Assembly: GCA_963924555.1 (NCBI GenBank) | Contig: OZ004586.1 | Location: forward strand, 6,840,501 to 6,904,500 | Source of the DNA: Crambe crambe | Lineage: Eukaryota > Porifera > Demospongiae > Poecilosclerida > Crambeidae | Length of the DNA stretch: 64,000 nucleotides | Direction: 5' to 3' | Shown: piece by piece, positions 49,041 to 61,614 of the stretch | Position numbering within the stretch: the first letter of the stretch is position 1 | Layout: the number at the start of each line of letters is the position of its first letter | Made by a program: the position numbers and the translations under genes | Notes under the pieces: generated by a model | Told to the model about the DNA's origin: nothing | The model's database searches: none | What the model saw: the letters and a program-made list of their open reading frames with translations, nothing else

Positions 49041-50690
49041 CTTTTTTCATTTCACGAAATGCTTTTTCCCTTATATAGTTGCATCAAAAGTCCAGTCTCT
49101 AGAATTGAATAAGAATAGCTGGGTCATCTGATTTCATAACTATATGTCAAAGGTGCAAAGCTTTTTACGTAATGGACTCTAAATAATCAATTTCCAGGCA
49201 GGTTGTTGACAAGCTATAGCCTGTCTTTCATGTCTAAACTTTGCACCTAGTAACACACATATTACAGCAGGTCAGCCTATATGGACATTCCTTCCTGTTG
49301 ACAAACCTGGCACTCCTGCAAAGGCCAATGTGGTTGCTGATGTCACCATATTATGCTTAATTAAACTCACTGGCACCTCTCTCTCTCTCTCGGGACACTC
49401 TCAGCATTATGCACAACCACACCACACAGTTAGTACATGGCATTATAGAGACGTTGCATAGTCCATTTCTTTTCCTTAAGAATTACTCCTTGATTTAGTG
49501 AAACTTGCAGAGTATGACCTCACACACCCTACATATACAGCTAAGCAGCCCACAGGCCATAAAGTTATGGAAGGGAGTGGCAGTAGCTTATCAAAACCAG
49601 CCATTACAATTATACAGAGTACATGTAACCTTATGAAATTATTTTGCTGTGCATATTTGGTGTACTAAAGGCTGCCATTGACTCAAGTATTTTAATAGGA
49701 ACGAGCTACCAGTCTTAGTCTTAGGATTGCACTACATTCAACTTCAAGCATGAACGATCAAGAAGCTTATGAACGATCAAGCTTCCCACCATCTGTATGA
49801 GCCAATTGTCCTCTGTGTAATAATATTTTCTACGTCCACTACCTCCCAGTGTCCTACTTACTTCCTCATTTAGCTGAGCTATGGACGTGCAGAGGGAGGT
49901 CCATTGGTGCTAGGAATCATGGAAGAGTAGGCCATAACTAAGTGCTCAGCTAGCTACTAGTCTTGATCTATCGTGAGTACAGATAGCTAGCTAGCTAGCT
50001 GTATGCATGTGCATGTGTGATCAATTGTTGGTAGCGATTCCCTGCATGGTTTTTTTTTTTGCTTTTGTTTTTTGTTCGAGTTTGCAATTTTCATGAATTG
50101 ACTGAAGTTTGTGAAATATAAATCCCTTGAAAATTAAGTGCTATATGGTATATCATATTACTGGAAATTTATATGGTAGTGAAAGGAACATTTGCCTTGC
50201 CTAGGGCACAACAGTTAATCATTGGCATCAGTTGCACACCCCAAGACATGATCCAGGAAGTAGTGGGTTGCATGTTAGTGTTGGGATGTGTTACTGAGTC
50301 TAGAAAAACCTCGTTGCTAGGTCTCAAGCGATAAGACCCATAGTCCTAGATGCCACACTACTACTTATCCTATTGACCAATTATTTGTTAATTATTTATT
50401 TATTTATTTTTTCGGATGAACTCCCCGAGCCTCAATATTTTCACTAGAAAGAGTTGTGAGAGAGGTTCCATTGTATAGTGGTCATCATTGCCATATAGCT
50501 GTGCATTAAATGGAATTCCTTGCTGGCTCCATTGAAGAACCATATCTACCATATCTGGATACTAGAACCATATCTGGATACTAGATGAGGGTCGGTCCCA
50601 TAAATAAAGTAGATACTTACTCTCTTCTTGCCACTCCAAATGATGTTCAAAAACTGATTCTGAGATCTTCACTTTCTTCACTCATGAAGT
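49041..50690. other. Intergenic, no gene seen
   Basis: AT-rich sequence with short CT and TTTA runs. No conserved coding stretch or collagen-like fragment recognised. Confidence 0.55.
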
Positions 50691-50810
50691 TAGTATCTAT
50701 ATGAGACCACATCTCTCTACTCTTTCCCCGCCATAGTATACAGATGGCACCCACTGTGTTCTAGGGGGTCCTTGTTGCCCAAGGGTTCCAGTAGGTCCAG
50801 GGGCCAAGTA
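50690..50810 (-). pseudogene. Short-chain collagen C4-like remnant
   Basis: Minus-strand match to the Gly-X-Y end and following residues only (GGTCCTTGTTGCCCAAGGGT on the plus strand). Same type as 45800-46115 and lying about 260 bp beyond the stop of member 4. Confidence 0.7.
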
Positions 50811-51067
50811 TATCTCTTGCATACCTCAGAACCTTTCCATGTCTCATAGCACATTTTGCATGCATGTGCATGTCTTACATATACCTCAGTACCCCCTCAT
50901 ATAATAAATTGTGGTCTCATAATCAAATGCATCAGCAAGATTCCATAGCTATGCTGAACAATAACCTACTCTATAGACAAGTGTCAAAATCCATCTAGCT
51001 AATATGCTACATATCATGGGTATACACTCCTAGCAAAATTACATACAAAATTGAAGTCATAACATTG

Positions 51068-52122
51068 CTACTTGGTGCACACCACACAGTTGAGTTCCTT
51101 GTTCTGGTCATAAGGTGGACAGGGAAGACCAGTGTTGCAATCTGCTTCAACATGGTAGAAAAGAGCACCATCAGTATTACGATGACTACCAGGCAAGGAC
51201 TCCTGGTCTGCATCCACACACTCAAACATTGAACGACCACGAATATTATTTTGCACTCCTTTGTACTCTGTCATGATGTATCCATAGTACTCTCTGGTCC
51301 AACTGGAGGGGCAGGTGGCCTTGGCTGGGATCATGAGCACTTTAGATCTACTAGATAGTTCACACACAGCACATGGTACATTATGATCATGCACTCCTTG
51401 CATAGGGCCATCATATTCTGTGCCATACACATGAGCATGTCCTGTCACTCCACCTCTGTATCTGAGGGCGGGACTATACTCTGGGTCCTTGGGCATGCAG
51501 AGATAATTGGCTCCACCTCCTTCCTGATTATAGAATGTTCCTCCAGTGATTCCAGAATAGACTAATTCAGTGCCCTCCACTTGTGGACACGTGCTCTTCC
51601 CCCACCTGGTGTAGATGGCACCCCCACTGCGAGGTCCAGTGGGTCCCTGTTTTCCAGGCATTCCGGCAGGCCCTGGGGGTCCAATAGGTCCTTGTACCCC
51701 ATCTCTCCCTGGGAGACCATCCCTCCCTCTCAGTAACTCCACAAACACACTGCTCCCATTCCTATCCGACACCTTCAGATTCTGTCCAAAACACCCTATT
51801 AAGAGTAATTTGTGTTGCAAGATTAGATAAATGTATAACCTGCAAATGCTCCATGTTGACTGGAAGGCATAATGAAGCATAATATTCGAGTAAAAAGGAG
51901 GGATCACTTCTTCCATATCATTGGAAATCATACCTATGTCTAATATTATGGCTATATCTGCTTATAATATGCTATCGTGCAGAGAGCCTAGGTTTGATTT
52001 GTCAGTGACATGCATAGTATATTTGTGTGTGTTTCGATGATATATATATAGCCATTACCTTTGTGAATTGTGCAACAGCAGAAGATAAAGTAGAAAGGAA
52101 GGAGAATTGAAATTCGCTTCAT
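51068..52122 (-). CDS. Short-chain collagen C4-like protein 4, 263 aa
   Basis: Exon 1 52122-52059 (signal peptide MKRISILLPFYFIFCCCTIH), exon 2 51795-51068. The mature N-terminus is CFGQNLKVSDRNGSS, with Phe and Asp where paralogs have Val and Glu. Eleven triplets, including GPI, GMP and GPT variants. The Cys domain is complete. A TATA-like TATAAATG lies at 52190-52183. The signal peptide belongs to the MKRIS type (members 4-6), but the 3' end belongs to the CCAAGTAG type. Confidence 0.93.
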
Positions 52123-52182
52123 TTCTTGTGGATCAAAATCTGGAGAAACAATTGAAGTGAAGTGATTTGTGCTAGCTACTCT

Positions 52183-52190
52183 CATTTATA
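52183..52190 (-). promoter_or_regulatory. TATA box, collagen-like gene 4
   Basis: TATAAATG, about 60 bp before the start codon. Confidence 0.55.
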
Positions 52191-52849
52191 CTCTCCCATG
52201 CAGGATAGTGCATTTGCATTATAGTGAGATGCTCAAACGTTATTGGTCATTGTGTTAGTTTAGATTGTTTTTAAACTTTTTTGAGGACACTCTATATGCA
52301 CTGACTATGATATGACATTAATGGAGGCTCGATATTATGTGTGGGTAAAAATTAATTAATGATTTTCCTTAAGGACACTGTATGCACTATGACATGGTTT
52401 ACGCATGGGTGAAAGTTTAATGACTAGCTATTAAATTCTAATGTTTATTTTCCGTCAGATGGTTTTTAAAACTTTAAAGACACTCTGCACTATGACATAA
52501 AATTTAAGTAATGGATCCTAAAAAGCCAAGCTCAATATTATGTGTGGGTGAAAGTTATATGACTAGCTTAATGCAGTTTATATTGTTTTTTAAATTTAAG
52601 TATACTCTATGCACTATGACATGATATTAATTAAAAAGGGAGGCTAACACTAGAATCTGGTCTTAGTTGCATGGTTTATAAAAAGTGGCATGTAGCCAAA
52701 TCTTTTATAATAATAATAATTATAGCATAGCTGTATTATAAAAGGCTAAAAAAACAGTATTTGCACAAAATTTTAAGTGACATAACTTTGATGACAATGT
52801 TATTATTACTCTACACAGTAGGCACACAAAGTTGCTTTTAATATTGTCT

Positions 52850-53860
52850 TTATTTAGTGCACACCACACAGTTGAGTTCCTTGTTCTGGTCGTAAGGTGG
52901 GCAGGGAAGACCAGTGTTGCAATCTCCTTTAACATGGTAGAAAATAGCACCATCATTGTTAGCATGACTACCAGGCAAGGACTCCTGGTCTGCATCCACA
53001 CACTCGAATGTTGTACGACCACGAATGTCATGATTGGTTCCTTTGTACTGTGTCATGATATATCCATAGTACTCTCTGGTCCAACTGGAGGGGCAAGTGA
53101 AGTTGGCTGGGATCATGAGCACTTTAGATCTTGTAGATACTTCACACACAGCACATGGTACGTTATGGTTATGCACTCCTTGCATGGGCCATTCATATTC
53201 TGTTCCATACACATGGGCATATGCATTTACTCCACTTGTGTATCTGAGGGTGGGGCTGTACTCTGGGTCCTTGGGCATGCAGAGGTAATTGGCTCCACCT
53301 CCTTTCTGATGATAGAGTGTTCCTCCAGTGATTCCAGAGTAGACTAACTCAGTTCCCTCCACTTGTGGACACGTACTCTTCCCCCACCTGGTGTAGATGG
53401 TCCCCCCACTGTGTGGTCCAGGGGGTCCCTGTTTTCCAGGGGTTCCAGCCGGTCCAACAGGTCCTTGTACCCCATCTCTCCCTGGGAGACCATCCCTCCC
53501 TCTCAGTAACTCCACAAACACACTGCTCCCATTCCTCTCTGTCACCTTCAGATTCTGTCCAACACAACCTATTATGAGTAATTTGATACATGAGTTTAGT
53601 TGTAGCTAGTGAGACTAGACTCCATGCAGACTAGTAATGGTAGACGATTCTACAAAGGAGATATCACCCTAAAATGCTTCATGCACACATAATGCTAGAT
53701 CCACCCATGCAGTTATATAACTATACTATGGATTATGGCTGTAGCTATTGATACAACATTTAGCACTTGCAAGCATGTGTGTTTTTGACGAGAACATACC
53801 TTTATGAACTGTGCTACAGCAGAAGATAAGAAGAGGGAGAAGAAGTGAAATTCTCTTCAT
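52850..53860 (-). CDS. Short-chain collagen C4-like protein 5, 259 aa
   Basis: Exon 1 53860-53800 (MKRISLLLPLLIFCCSTVHK), exon 2 53568-52850. Ten triplets: a GPP triplet is missing, in a different place from the loss in members 2 and 9. This is the most diverged member in the C-terminal part (TSGVNAYAHVYGTEYEWPMQ, IPANFTCPSS with an extra N-glycosylation sequon, HVKGDCNTG). Ends ACTAAATAA. A TATA box lies at 53947-53940. Confidence 0.92.
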
Positions 53861-53939
53861 TTTTTATCACTTGAAGACTGCAAACTTGTGCTATTGAAGA
53901 AGTTGATTGAATGTGTAAAAACAAGCTATGTATCAGACT

Positions 53940-53947
53940 CTTTTATA
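53940..53947 (-). promoter_or_regulatory. TATA box, collagen-like gene 5
   Basis: TATAAAAG on the minus strand, 80 bp before the start codon. Confidence 0.6.
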
Positions 53948-54789
53948 TTCTTGTGGTAAAAGTTTGTTAACCTCATGGTACTCAGTTGTATGTGGGAGGG
54001 AATGTTCCTACATACATGCATGCATGCTATAGACACATTTTTATGTATTATGTTTACCTCATAACCCCCTCCATGCAATCGTGGTCTGAATTGGCAGCTA
54101 TAGCTACACATTGCATGTTTTACTACTTGCAGAGCCCCCTCCATTCATGGCACTCTCATAACAGGTAGCTACACACATTTTACATCACCTCAGAACCCCC
54201 TCCATACAATTGTGGTCTGCATTGATGATTACGCACATAATAATTGCAGGGATGTATGTGTACTTAATACATCTCTTACCTCGGACTCTCCTCCATGGAA
54301 TTGTTGTACTTAATCTGCATTGATGGCTACTTACGTTTTGCAGGGATGTAGCTACATGTACCTTACATATCTTACTCCTCCATACAATTATGGTCTGCAT
54401 TGACGTTTTAAAAGAATGCATGCACACATCTTACCTCAGAACTCCCTCCACACAATTGTGGTCTCTTTGACTATTCACATTTTGCTCAGCAACTCCTCCA
54501 TACCAGACAGCTGTAGTCTCACAATGATTTGCATCAGTGGTTATGAATGATTATCTTTTTGTGAACTACAAAGCTGAGGTACATTGGAAGGGATAGAACA
54601 GGTGATCTACCCTGTAGGGGTGAAGTCCACATGAAGAGCTACATTGTAGCAATCACATATCCCCCACTCCCCTTCCCCCATGTATCAGAATGTGCAAAAG
54701 GCAAAAAGTATGTACAGGTGTATATCTTTTAAACTAATAAGCAATAAAAATACTGTATACATTTGGTATAAAAGAAGTCACAGTTGTAA
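53948..54789. other. Intergenic with short degenerate repeats
   Basis: Repeated phrases ACCTCAGAACCCCCTCCAT and CAATTGTGGTCTGCATTGAT occur about every 100-120 bp between 54060 and 54530. They resemble the text beyond the remnants at 46140 and 50820 (ACCTCAGTACCCCCTCATAT). No gene. Confidence 0.55.
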
Positions 54790-55080
54790 TCATAGCTACT
54801 TGGTACATACTACACAGTTTAATTCCTTGTTATTGTCATAAGGTGGACAGGGAAGACCGCAGTGTTGCAATCTGCTTCTTGAAAAGAGCATCATTAGTGT
54901 TATGGTGACTACCAGGCAAGGACTCCTGATCTGTATGCATCCACACAGAATGAACATTGTGGGTACATGGTCCCTGAGATAATCGGCTCCACCTCTTTTC
55001 TGATTATAAAATATTCCTCCAGTGGACTAACTCAGTACCCTCCACTGGTGGATATGTGCTCTTCCCCCACTTGCTCCTCA
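54790..55080 (-). pseudogene. Short-chain collagen C4-like gene remnant
   Basis: Minus-strand matches to the last third (CPPYD region, GSH, ESLP) and then to the ANYLCMP and YSG regions, with deletions and frame breaks between. The collagen part and first exon are absent. Confidence 0.8.
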
Positions 55081-55433
55081 TTGTGTGGTCTGGAAACCCG
55101 AGGTGTATATTGAAACTTGATGGTCTCATTGTGGTTTTGTATGGATCTCCATACTATCAGATACCTGGCCCCTAAGTTATGCCTTATGGAAATTTTCTTT
55201 TCCTTCTTCCCATTCTTTTGTTGTACTTCACATACGAGCAATGAATCAACATAAAAATCTTCACCCCCCCCCCCCCCCCCCTTCTTAGCCTTTCCCATCA
55301 TATATGTGGCAGATGATTAGGTGTCATTGTTGAAGTTGATTAAGACTTAACCACCTACAGCACATAAACAGTAACTAGAATTGAAGTATATATACATGTA
55401 GTTAGTAGGTGTTCAATCCACTTATAGTTCATT

Positions 55434-56439
55434 CTAGTTAGTGCACACCACACAGTTGAGTTCCTTGTTCTGGTCATAAGGTGGACAGGGAAGACCAGTG
55501 TTGCAATTTGCTTCAACATGATAGAAAAGAGCACCATTAGTGTTAGGATGACTACCAGGCAAGGACTCCTGGTCTGCATCCACACACTCAAACATTGTAC
55601 GACCACGAATGTTATTATTGTGTGCTCCTACGTACTCTGTCATGATGTATCCATAGTATTCTCTGGTCCAACTGGAAGGGCAGGTGGCCTTGGCTGGGAT
55701 CATGAGCACTTTAGATCTAGAAGTTAGTACACACACAGCACATGGTACATTATGATTTTGCACTCCTTGTAGAGGGCCTTCATATTCTGTGCCATACAAA
55801 AAAGCATGTCCATTTACTCCACCTCTGTATCTGAGGGTAGAGCTGTACTCTGGGTCCTTGGGCATGCAGAGGTAATTGGCTCCACCTCCTTCCTGATTAT
55901 AGAATGTTCCTCCAGTGATCCCAGAGTAGACTAACTCAGTGCCCTTCACTTGTGGACACATGCTCTTCCCCCACCTGGTGTAGATGGCACCCCCACTGCG
56001 TGGTCCAGGAGGTCCTCGTTGCCCAGGTGTTCCGGCAGGTCCAGGGGGTCCAACAGGTCCTTGTACCCCATCCCTCCCTGGGAGACCATCCCTCCCTCTC
56101 AGTAACTCCACAAACACACTGCTTCCATTCCTCTCTGACACCTTCAGATTCTGTCCTGCACACCCTGTAGAAAAACAGAATAATGCTAACAGACTCAGAA
56201 TTTACTGTTAGAATGCATGACTGACATATAAAACTCAAATTGTTCAGACAATCCACTTTCCATTATGGATTCATTATTTTTCGATAGCTATTATCAATGA
56301 AGTTCAATCTCTCATCATTCAAGGGCTATGCATGTACTTATGCACTGGATTGGCAGGAGTTTAAGATGCTTATACCTTTCTGAATTGTACCACAGCAGAA
56401 GATAAGAAAGAGAAGAAAATGAAGTGAAAAACTCTTCAT
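55434..56439 (-). CDS. Short-chain collagen C4-like protein 6, 264 aa
   Basis: Exon 1 56439-56376 ([20 protein letters not shown]), exon 2 56164-55434. The mature protein begins [15 protein letters not shown]. Eleven triplets ending GQRGPPGPR. The C-terminus reads CVVCTN, with Asn in place of the usual final Lys. VCVLTSRSK replaces VCELSTRSK. TATA-like TATAAAAC at 56505-56498. Confidence 0.93.
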
Positions 56440-56497
56440 GACTGTCTGTAGATTGCAAACTTATTTTAGTCTGAAGGAGTGCAGTGATTAATGGCTA

Positions 56498-56505
56498 GTT
56501 TTATA
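56498..56505 (-). promoter_or_regulatory. TATA box, collagen-like gene 6
   Basis: TATAAAAC about 60 bp before the start codon. Confidence 0.5.
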
Positions 56506-56884
56506 GTGAGAGCAAGCATATTATTATGTAGCATGCATGGCAGTGGATGATGAAATATTTGAACGTGTAATACTCTTATTGTACTTGTGTAAGTATAGTT
56601 TGTTGAATGCTTTGAATCTATTGGCTGCACAATTGCATAGTTTTGTGTATCTAACTTTTCAGTATAAATTCCTCATGGCAACATGCATGTGCAGTTCAAT
56701 ATGTATATATACAGCAGTACACAGATAGGTTAGATAAGGGTGTTATGAAACTGAGATATCGTGGAACATTCTCTTGGAAAATCCATTTCCCCATTGCAAG
56801 TAATGGATTCCAAGAAAGTGTTTCATGATATCCCACTGTTCCTTAGTAACACTGTATTGTTCCATAATAACACTATATTGGCTC

Positions 56885-57000
56885 CAGGGGGTCCTTGGTG
56901 AAGTTATATAATATCTGTTCCTCCAGTAGACTAATTCAGTGCCTTCCACTTGTGAACCCCACCTGGTGTAGATGGTCCCCCCATGTGTGGTCTGAAGGTG
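56885..57000 (-). pseudogene. Short-chain collagen C4-like remnant
   Basis: Minus-strand match to GGTIYTRWG and VEGTELVYWRN, with the Gly-X-Y and Cys parts missing. Confidence 0.7.
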
Positions 57001-57341
57001 TCTTGCATAACTTGATGGTCTCATAATGGTTTTGTATGGATGTAATCTCTCCATACCTCAGTACTCCAGTTACCTGGCCCCTAAGTTCTGCCTTATATGG
57101 CTATTGTATCAAGAGTCCAAATTTAGCTTCATCTCCTTAATACTACATAATTAATAATGATAGCAGAAGGAGTAAGAATAAGAGCAAGACTCGTTCATTT
57201 CTCTTCACTGTCATATCATGCATTCTTTCTTCCAACACCTTGAAGTGGGAGCCATAAATGTTATAATTATGGAGAACCAACCTCTGGTTGTGATTGAATT
57301 TGCCTCAAAAATTATTATGTAGCTACTTCAGGACAGTTATA

Positions 57342-57592
57342 ATGGCCATGCAGTCCAGCTTCATGCAGTCAAGGGCACATTGAGCCACAAAGTGGCGAGA
57401 GGGCATGCAACTATCAATGCTCTATACATAGGCGGCATAGTGTAAAATAAAAATAGCTTAGCACATGGTAGGCTCTGTCCACATATGTGGTTTATCACAG
57501 TAAACACTTTACATTTTGCCATCTACACTATAGTTGCATGCCCTCTCACTGCTTTGCGGCTTGATGTGCCCTTGATGTAGTCCATGCAGCCA
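57342..57592. mobile_element. Fold-back element, about 250 bp
   Basis: Arms of about 70 bp: GGCCATGCAGTCCAGCTTCA, AAGGGCACATTGAGCC and GAGAGGGCATGCAACTAT on the left are mirrored by ATAGTTGCATGCCCTCTC, GGCTTGATGTGCCCTT and TAGTCCATGCAGCC on the right. The spacer is about 110 bp. Non-coding. Confidence 0.75.
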
Positions 57593-57799
57593 CATGTACT
57601 TATCTTCTTCTCATTCCTTTGTTGTACTTCATGCACATATGAGCAATGAATCAACCAGAAATCCTCATGCCCCACCCACCCTTCCATCACATATGTGGCC
57701 ATATTGAAACTTACAGGTAATTCATCAAGACCTACAGTATATAAACAGTAACTAGAATAGTTAATTGAAGTACGGTGTTCAATCCACTTATAGTTCATT

Positions 57800-58833
57800 C
57801 TATTTAGTGCACACCACACAGTTGAGTTCCTTGTTCTGGTCATAAGGTGGACAGGGAAGACCAGTGTTGCGATCTGCTTCAACATGGTAGAAAAGAGCAC
57901 CAGTAGTGGCAGGATGACTACCAGGCAAGGATTCCTGGTCTGCATCCACACACTCAAACATTGAACGACCACGAATGTCATTTTGCAGTCCTTTGTACTC
58001 TGTCATGATGTATCCATAGTACTCTCTGGTCCAACTGGAGGGGCAGGTGGCCTTGGCTGGGATCATGAGCACTTTTGATCTTGTAGATAGTTCACACACA
58101 GCACATGGTGCATTATGGACATGCACTCCTTGTAGAGGGTTTTCATATTCTGTGCCATACACATGGGCAAATCCTGTCACTCCACCTCTGTATCTGAGGG
58201 TGGGACTGTACTCTGGGTCCTTGGGCATGCAGAGGTAATTGGCTCCACCTCCTTCCTGATTATAGAAGGTTCCTCCAGTGATTCCAGAGTAGACTAACTC
58301 AGTGCCCTTCACTTGTGGACACATGCTCTTCCCCCACCTGGTGTAGATGGTTCCCCCACTGCGTGGTCCAGGAGGTCCTTGTTGCCCAGGGGTTCCGGCA
58401 GATCCAGGGGGTCCAACAGGTCCTTGTATCCCATCTCTCCCTGGGAGACCATCCCTCCCTCTCAGTAAATCCACGAAGACACTGCTCCCATTCCTCTCCG
58501 ACACCTTCAGATTTTGTCCAACACACCCTGTATATGGAATGAAATAGAATTGTTACTTGCAGGAGACTTAACGATTCTAGTATTGACTGTACCTCAAAGT
58601 AATTAAATACGAAGGTAGCTTCTTATTCAAATGGTGTAAACCTCACACACACACATACATGCATAGCAAAAAGGGAAATGTATACACACATATTCTCTTT
58701 CTATTCTTAAAGTTTTTAGTCGTCCAGTTTTGAAGACCTACGGTACATAGCTACTTCGTGCATCAGTATGAGCTCTAGCTATACCTTTGAGGATGGTACA
58801 ATAGCAGAAGACAAAGATAAGAAGAAGCTTCAT
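57800..58833 (-). CDS. Short-chain collagen C4-like protein 7, 258 aa
   Basis: Exon 1 58833-58785 is the short type (MKLLLIFVFCYCTILK), exon 2 58527-57800. Eleven triplets with GIQ and GSA variants. LLRGRDG is preceded by VFVDL where paralogs have VFVEL. The Cys domain is complete ([23 protein letters not shown] with Arg replacing a Cys found in paralogs, EANCNTG). TATATAAAAG at 58946-58937. The signal peptide type is shared with member 8, the 3' end type with member 6. Confidence 0.93.
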
Positions 58834-58936
58834 TTCTGACTATAGATAGCAACTAGAAGAGTCTTGAGTGAAGTGAAGATTGATCAACAATGGAGACAAT
58901 TATTAAGAATGGCTGGCTGTGCAATCTGCTACATGG

Positions 58937-58946
58937 CTTTTATATA
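58937..58946 (-). promoter_or_regulatory. TATA box, collagen-like gene 7
   Basis: TATATAAAAG in a block (GGAAGAGTATATAAAAGCC) identical to that of member 8. Confidence 0.65.
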
Positions 58947-59460
58947 CTCTTCCATCAGTGGATCTATGGACTGTATTATATGTACCACCTGCACATGAGG
59001 ATCCTTCTACTAGTTCACAAAATTGATTAGTGTTATCATGATTTTCATGATGGACTACAAGGTAGAATAATTTTATTGAACATATCATAATTATGCAAGG
59101 ATGTATCCGCCTTAATTTTTAGCTATAAAGTTTAATAATGCCAAATTCCACGGGCGAGTCTCACGAGTCATGTCAAGTAATTTGTTACAGTCAATTTTGC
59201 CACCTTTGCACCAAAGCTCATGAACCACTGCTTTATACACACCTAAGCAGAACTTGAAAAGATATTTGTGCATGACCTCAGTTTGGCACCGTTTTCCTTT
59301 GAAAATAATGTGTGCACTCTACGTACATAATCAAATTACAATCTTTTTTCATAGCTAGTTATATGGCTACAGCTGTGTCTCTAGCTGTAGCTGCAATGCT
59401 CCTGAACTATAATTGCATGCATTCATGGAAGTAGCTATTGAACTTGTGTATCATGCATAT
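58947..59460. other. Intergenic, shared with 61615-62290
   Basis: Non-coding sequence, largely repeated upstream of member 8 (for example CATGAACCACTGCTTTA and ACCTAAGCAGAACTTGAAAA). This shows that a block of gene plus upstream DNA was duplicated. Confidence 0.65.
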
Positions 59461-59479
59461 GGACTATCTAATATTAGTG

Positions 59480-60130
59480 CACACCACATGCACATGGTTG
59501 AGTCCTTTGTTCTGGTAAGATGGACTCATGCACCTTTAGTATCAGGATGCTTACCAGACAAACACTCATGTATCAGGATGCTTACCAGACAAACACTCAT
59601 GGTCCTAAGATGGACTCACCTTTAGTATCAGGATGCCTACCAGGCAAACACGGTCTGCCATCCACACACTAAAACATTGAACATTGTTGGCTAGTTTGAG
59701 TTGTTGTTTTTTGTTTGTGTTTTTTATTGTTGTTGTTTTTCTTTGTGTTTTCTATTGTTATTTTTGTTGTTGTTATTGTTTATATGTAGCTGCTGCATTC
59801 ATTATACCCATGGTAACCATAATACTTCAGGTGGCCTTGTCTGGGATCATGAACGTGGTTTGTCTAGTGGACACATGCACAGCATGGCTCAGAGCACATA
59901 TCTCGTGTTTCTTAACTTTATTCAATGGCACCTTTGTACCTGAGGATGGGACGCGTATTCTGGGTCCCTGAGCATGCAGAGATGATTTATAGAATGTTCC
60001 TCCAGTAATTCCAGAACCTAGTGCCTCTTAACTTGTGGACACATACTCTTTCCCCCACCTGGTGTATAGATGGCACCCCACTGTGTGTTCCAGGGGTCCA
60101 AGGGTTCCGGCAGGTCCAGGGTCCAGGGGC
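59480..60130 (-). pseudogene. Short-chain collagen C4-like gene remnant
   Basis: Minus-strand fragments matching the GSH/ESLP region (repeated three times near 59530-59650), the AKAT region near 59830 and the Gly-X-Y end near 60090-60120. They are separated by a T/G-rich stretch (59700-59780) that produces a false hydrophobic ORF. Confidence 0.75.
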
Positions 60131-60461
60131 CAAGCCAATAATTATATTATTCCATATATGTTTTGCATGTAACTGTGGTACGTCTCTTAGCATTTTGTGG
60201 CTACACACATTTTGCATGTTCTCCATACCTTTCAGCACCCTCTTATAATAACTGTGGTCTAATAATCAACTGCATCAGCAAGTAGATTCCATAGTGATGC
60301 TGAAGTACATTGGAAGACAAATGAGAATATTTGTCATACACATGCATGTACGTAGATAGAGCCATAACAAATATTTATGATTTATATTTTCTCTATAGAC
60401 AAGTGTCAAAATTCATTTATTATGATGGGTACACACCTAGAAAAATTGAAGTCATAAATGG

Positions 60462-61364
60462 CTACTTGGTGCACACCACACAATTGAGTTCTTTATTCTG
60501 ATCATAAGGTGGACAAGGAAGACCAGTGTTGCAATTTGCTTCAACATGGTAGAGAAGAGCACCATCAGTATTACGATGACTACCAGGCAAGGACTCCTGG
60601 TCTGCGTCCACACACTCAAACATTGAACGACCAAGAATGTTATTATGCGTTCCTTTGTACTCTGTCATGATGTATCCATAGTACTCTCTGGTCCAACTGG
60701 AGGGGCAGGTGGCCTTGGCTGGGATCATGAGCACTTTTGATCTGGTAGACAGTTCACACACAGCGCATGGTGCATTATGATGGGACACTCCTTGTAGAGG
60801 AGGGCCTTCATATTCCACTCCATAAACATGAGCATATCCACTTACTCCACCTGCATACCTGAGGGTCGGGCTGTACTCTGGGTCCTTAGGCATGCAGAGG
60901 TGATTAGCTCCACCTCCTTCCTGATTATAGAAGGTTCCTCCAGTGATTCCAGAGTAGACTAACTCAGTGCCCTTCACTTGTGGACACGTGCTCTTCCCCC
61001 ACCTGGTGTAGATGGTTCCCCCACTGCGTGGTCCAGGGGGTCCTCGTTCACCAGGGATCCCGGCAGGTCCAGGGGGTCCAAGAGGTCCTTGTACCCCATC
61101 TCTCCCTGGGAGACCATCCCTCCCTCTCAGTAACTCCACAAACACACTGCTCCCATTCCTCTCCAACACCTTCAGATTCTGTCCAACACACCATGATTCT
61201 GAAATGGAATTATTTACTTGCAAAAGACTTGACCAAAAAATTAAAATTAACTGTAGTATTTACTGTACCTCAAAGTACAATCGAAGCATAGATACACATG
61301 TGGCTACAATACATAGGGTAGCTTCATTCAAACTTTCTTTGTGGGTTATCCCATCACAAATTTC

Positions 61365-61431
<67 letters not shown>

Positions 61432-61511
61432 ACCTACGATGCATCAGTAGAGCTCTAGCTACCTTTGTGCATGGTATAATAGCAGAAGACAAAGATGAGG
61501 AGAAGCTTCAT
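60462..61511 (-). CDS. Short-chain collagen C4-like protein 8, 261 aa
   Basis: Exon 1 61511-61463 (MKLLLIFVFCYYTMHK), exon 2 61198-60462. The acceptor has moved 9 nt upstream relative to paralogs, so the mature start is ESWCVGQNLKVLERNGSS. Eleven triplets, with GIPGERGPP, a GER-type triplet not present in the other members. The Cys domain is complete, with one extra Pro (EGPPLQGVSHHNAPCAVC). The intron holds a 60-bp CT tract (61370-61430). TATATAAAAG at 61614-61605. Confidence 0.92.
61368..61430. repeat. (CT)n microsatellite in collagen-like gene 8 intron
   Basis: About 30 CT units on the plus strand (AG in the transcript). The intron of member 7 has no such tract at the matching place. Confidence 0.95.
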
Positions 61512-61604
61512 TCCTGACTATAGATATAATCTTGAGTGAAGTGAAGATTAATCAAATCTGTTAACAATGGAGACAATTAGCTGGCTGTGCAATCTGCTAC
61601 ACGG

Positions 61605-61614
61605 CTTTTATATA
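61605..61614 (-). promoter_or_regulatory. TATA box, collagen-like gene 8
   Basis: TATATAAAAG, about 95 bp before the start codon, in the same block as member 7. Confidence 0.65.

Noticed and set aside
59684..59971. Hydrophobic ORFs of Phe, Leu, Val and Cys on the plus strand
   Set aside because: They come from a low-complexity TTG/TTT-rich stretch inside a collagen-gene remnant.
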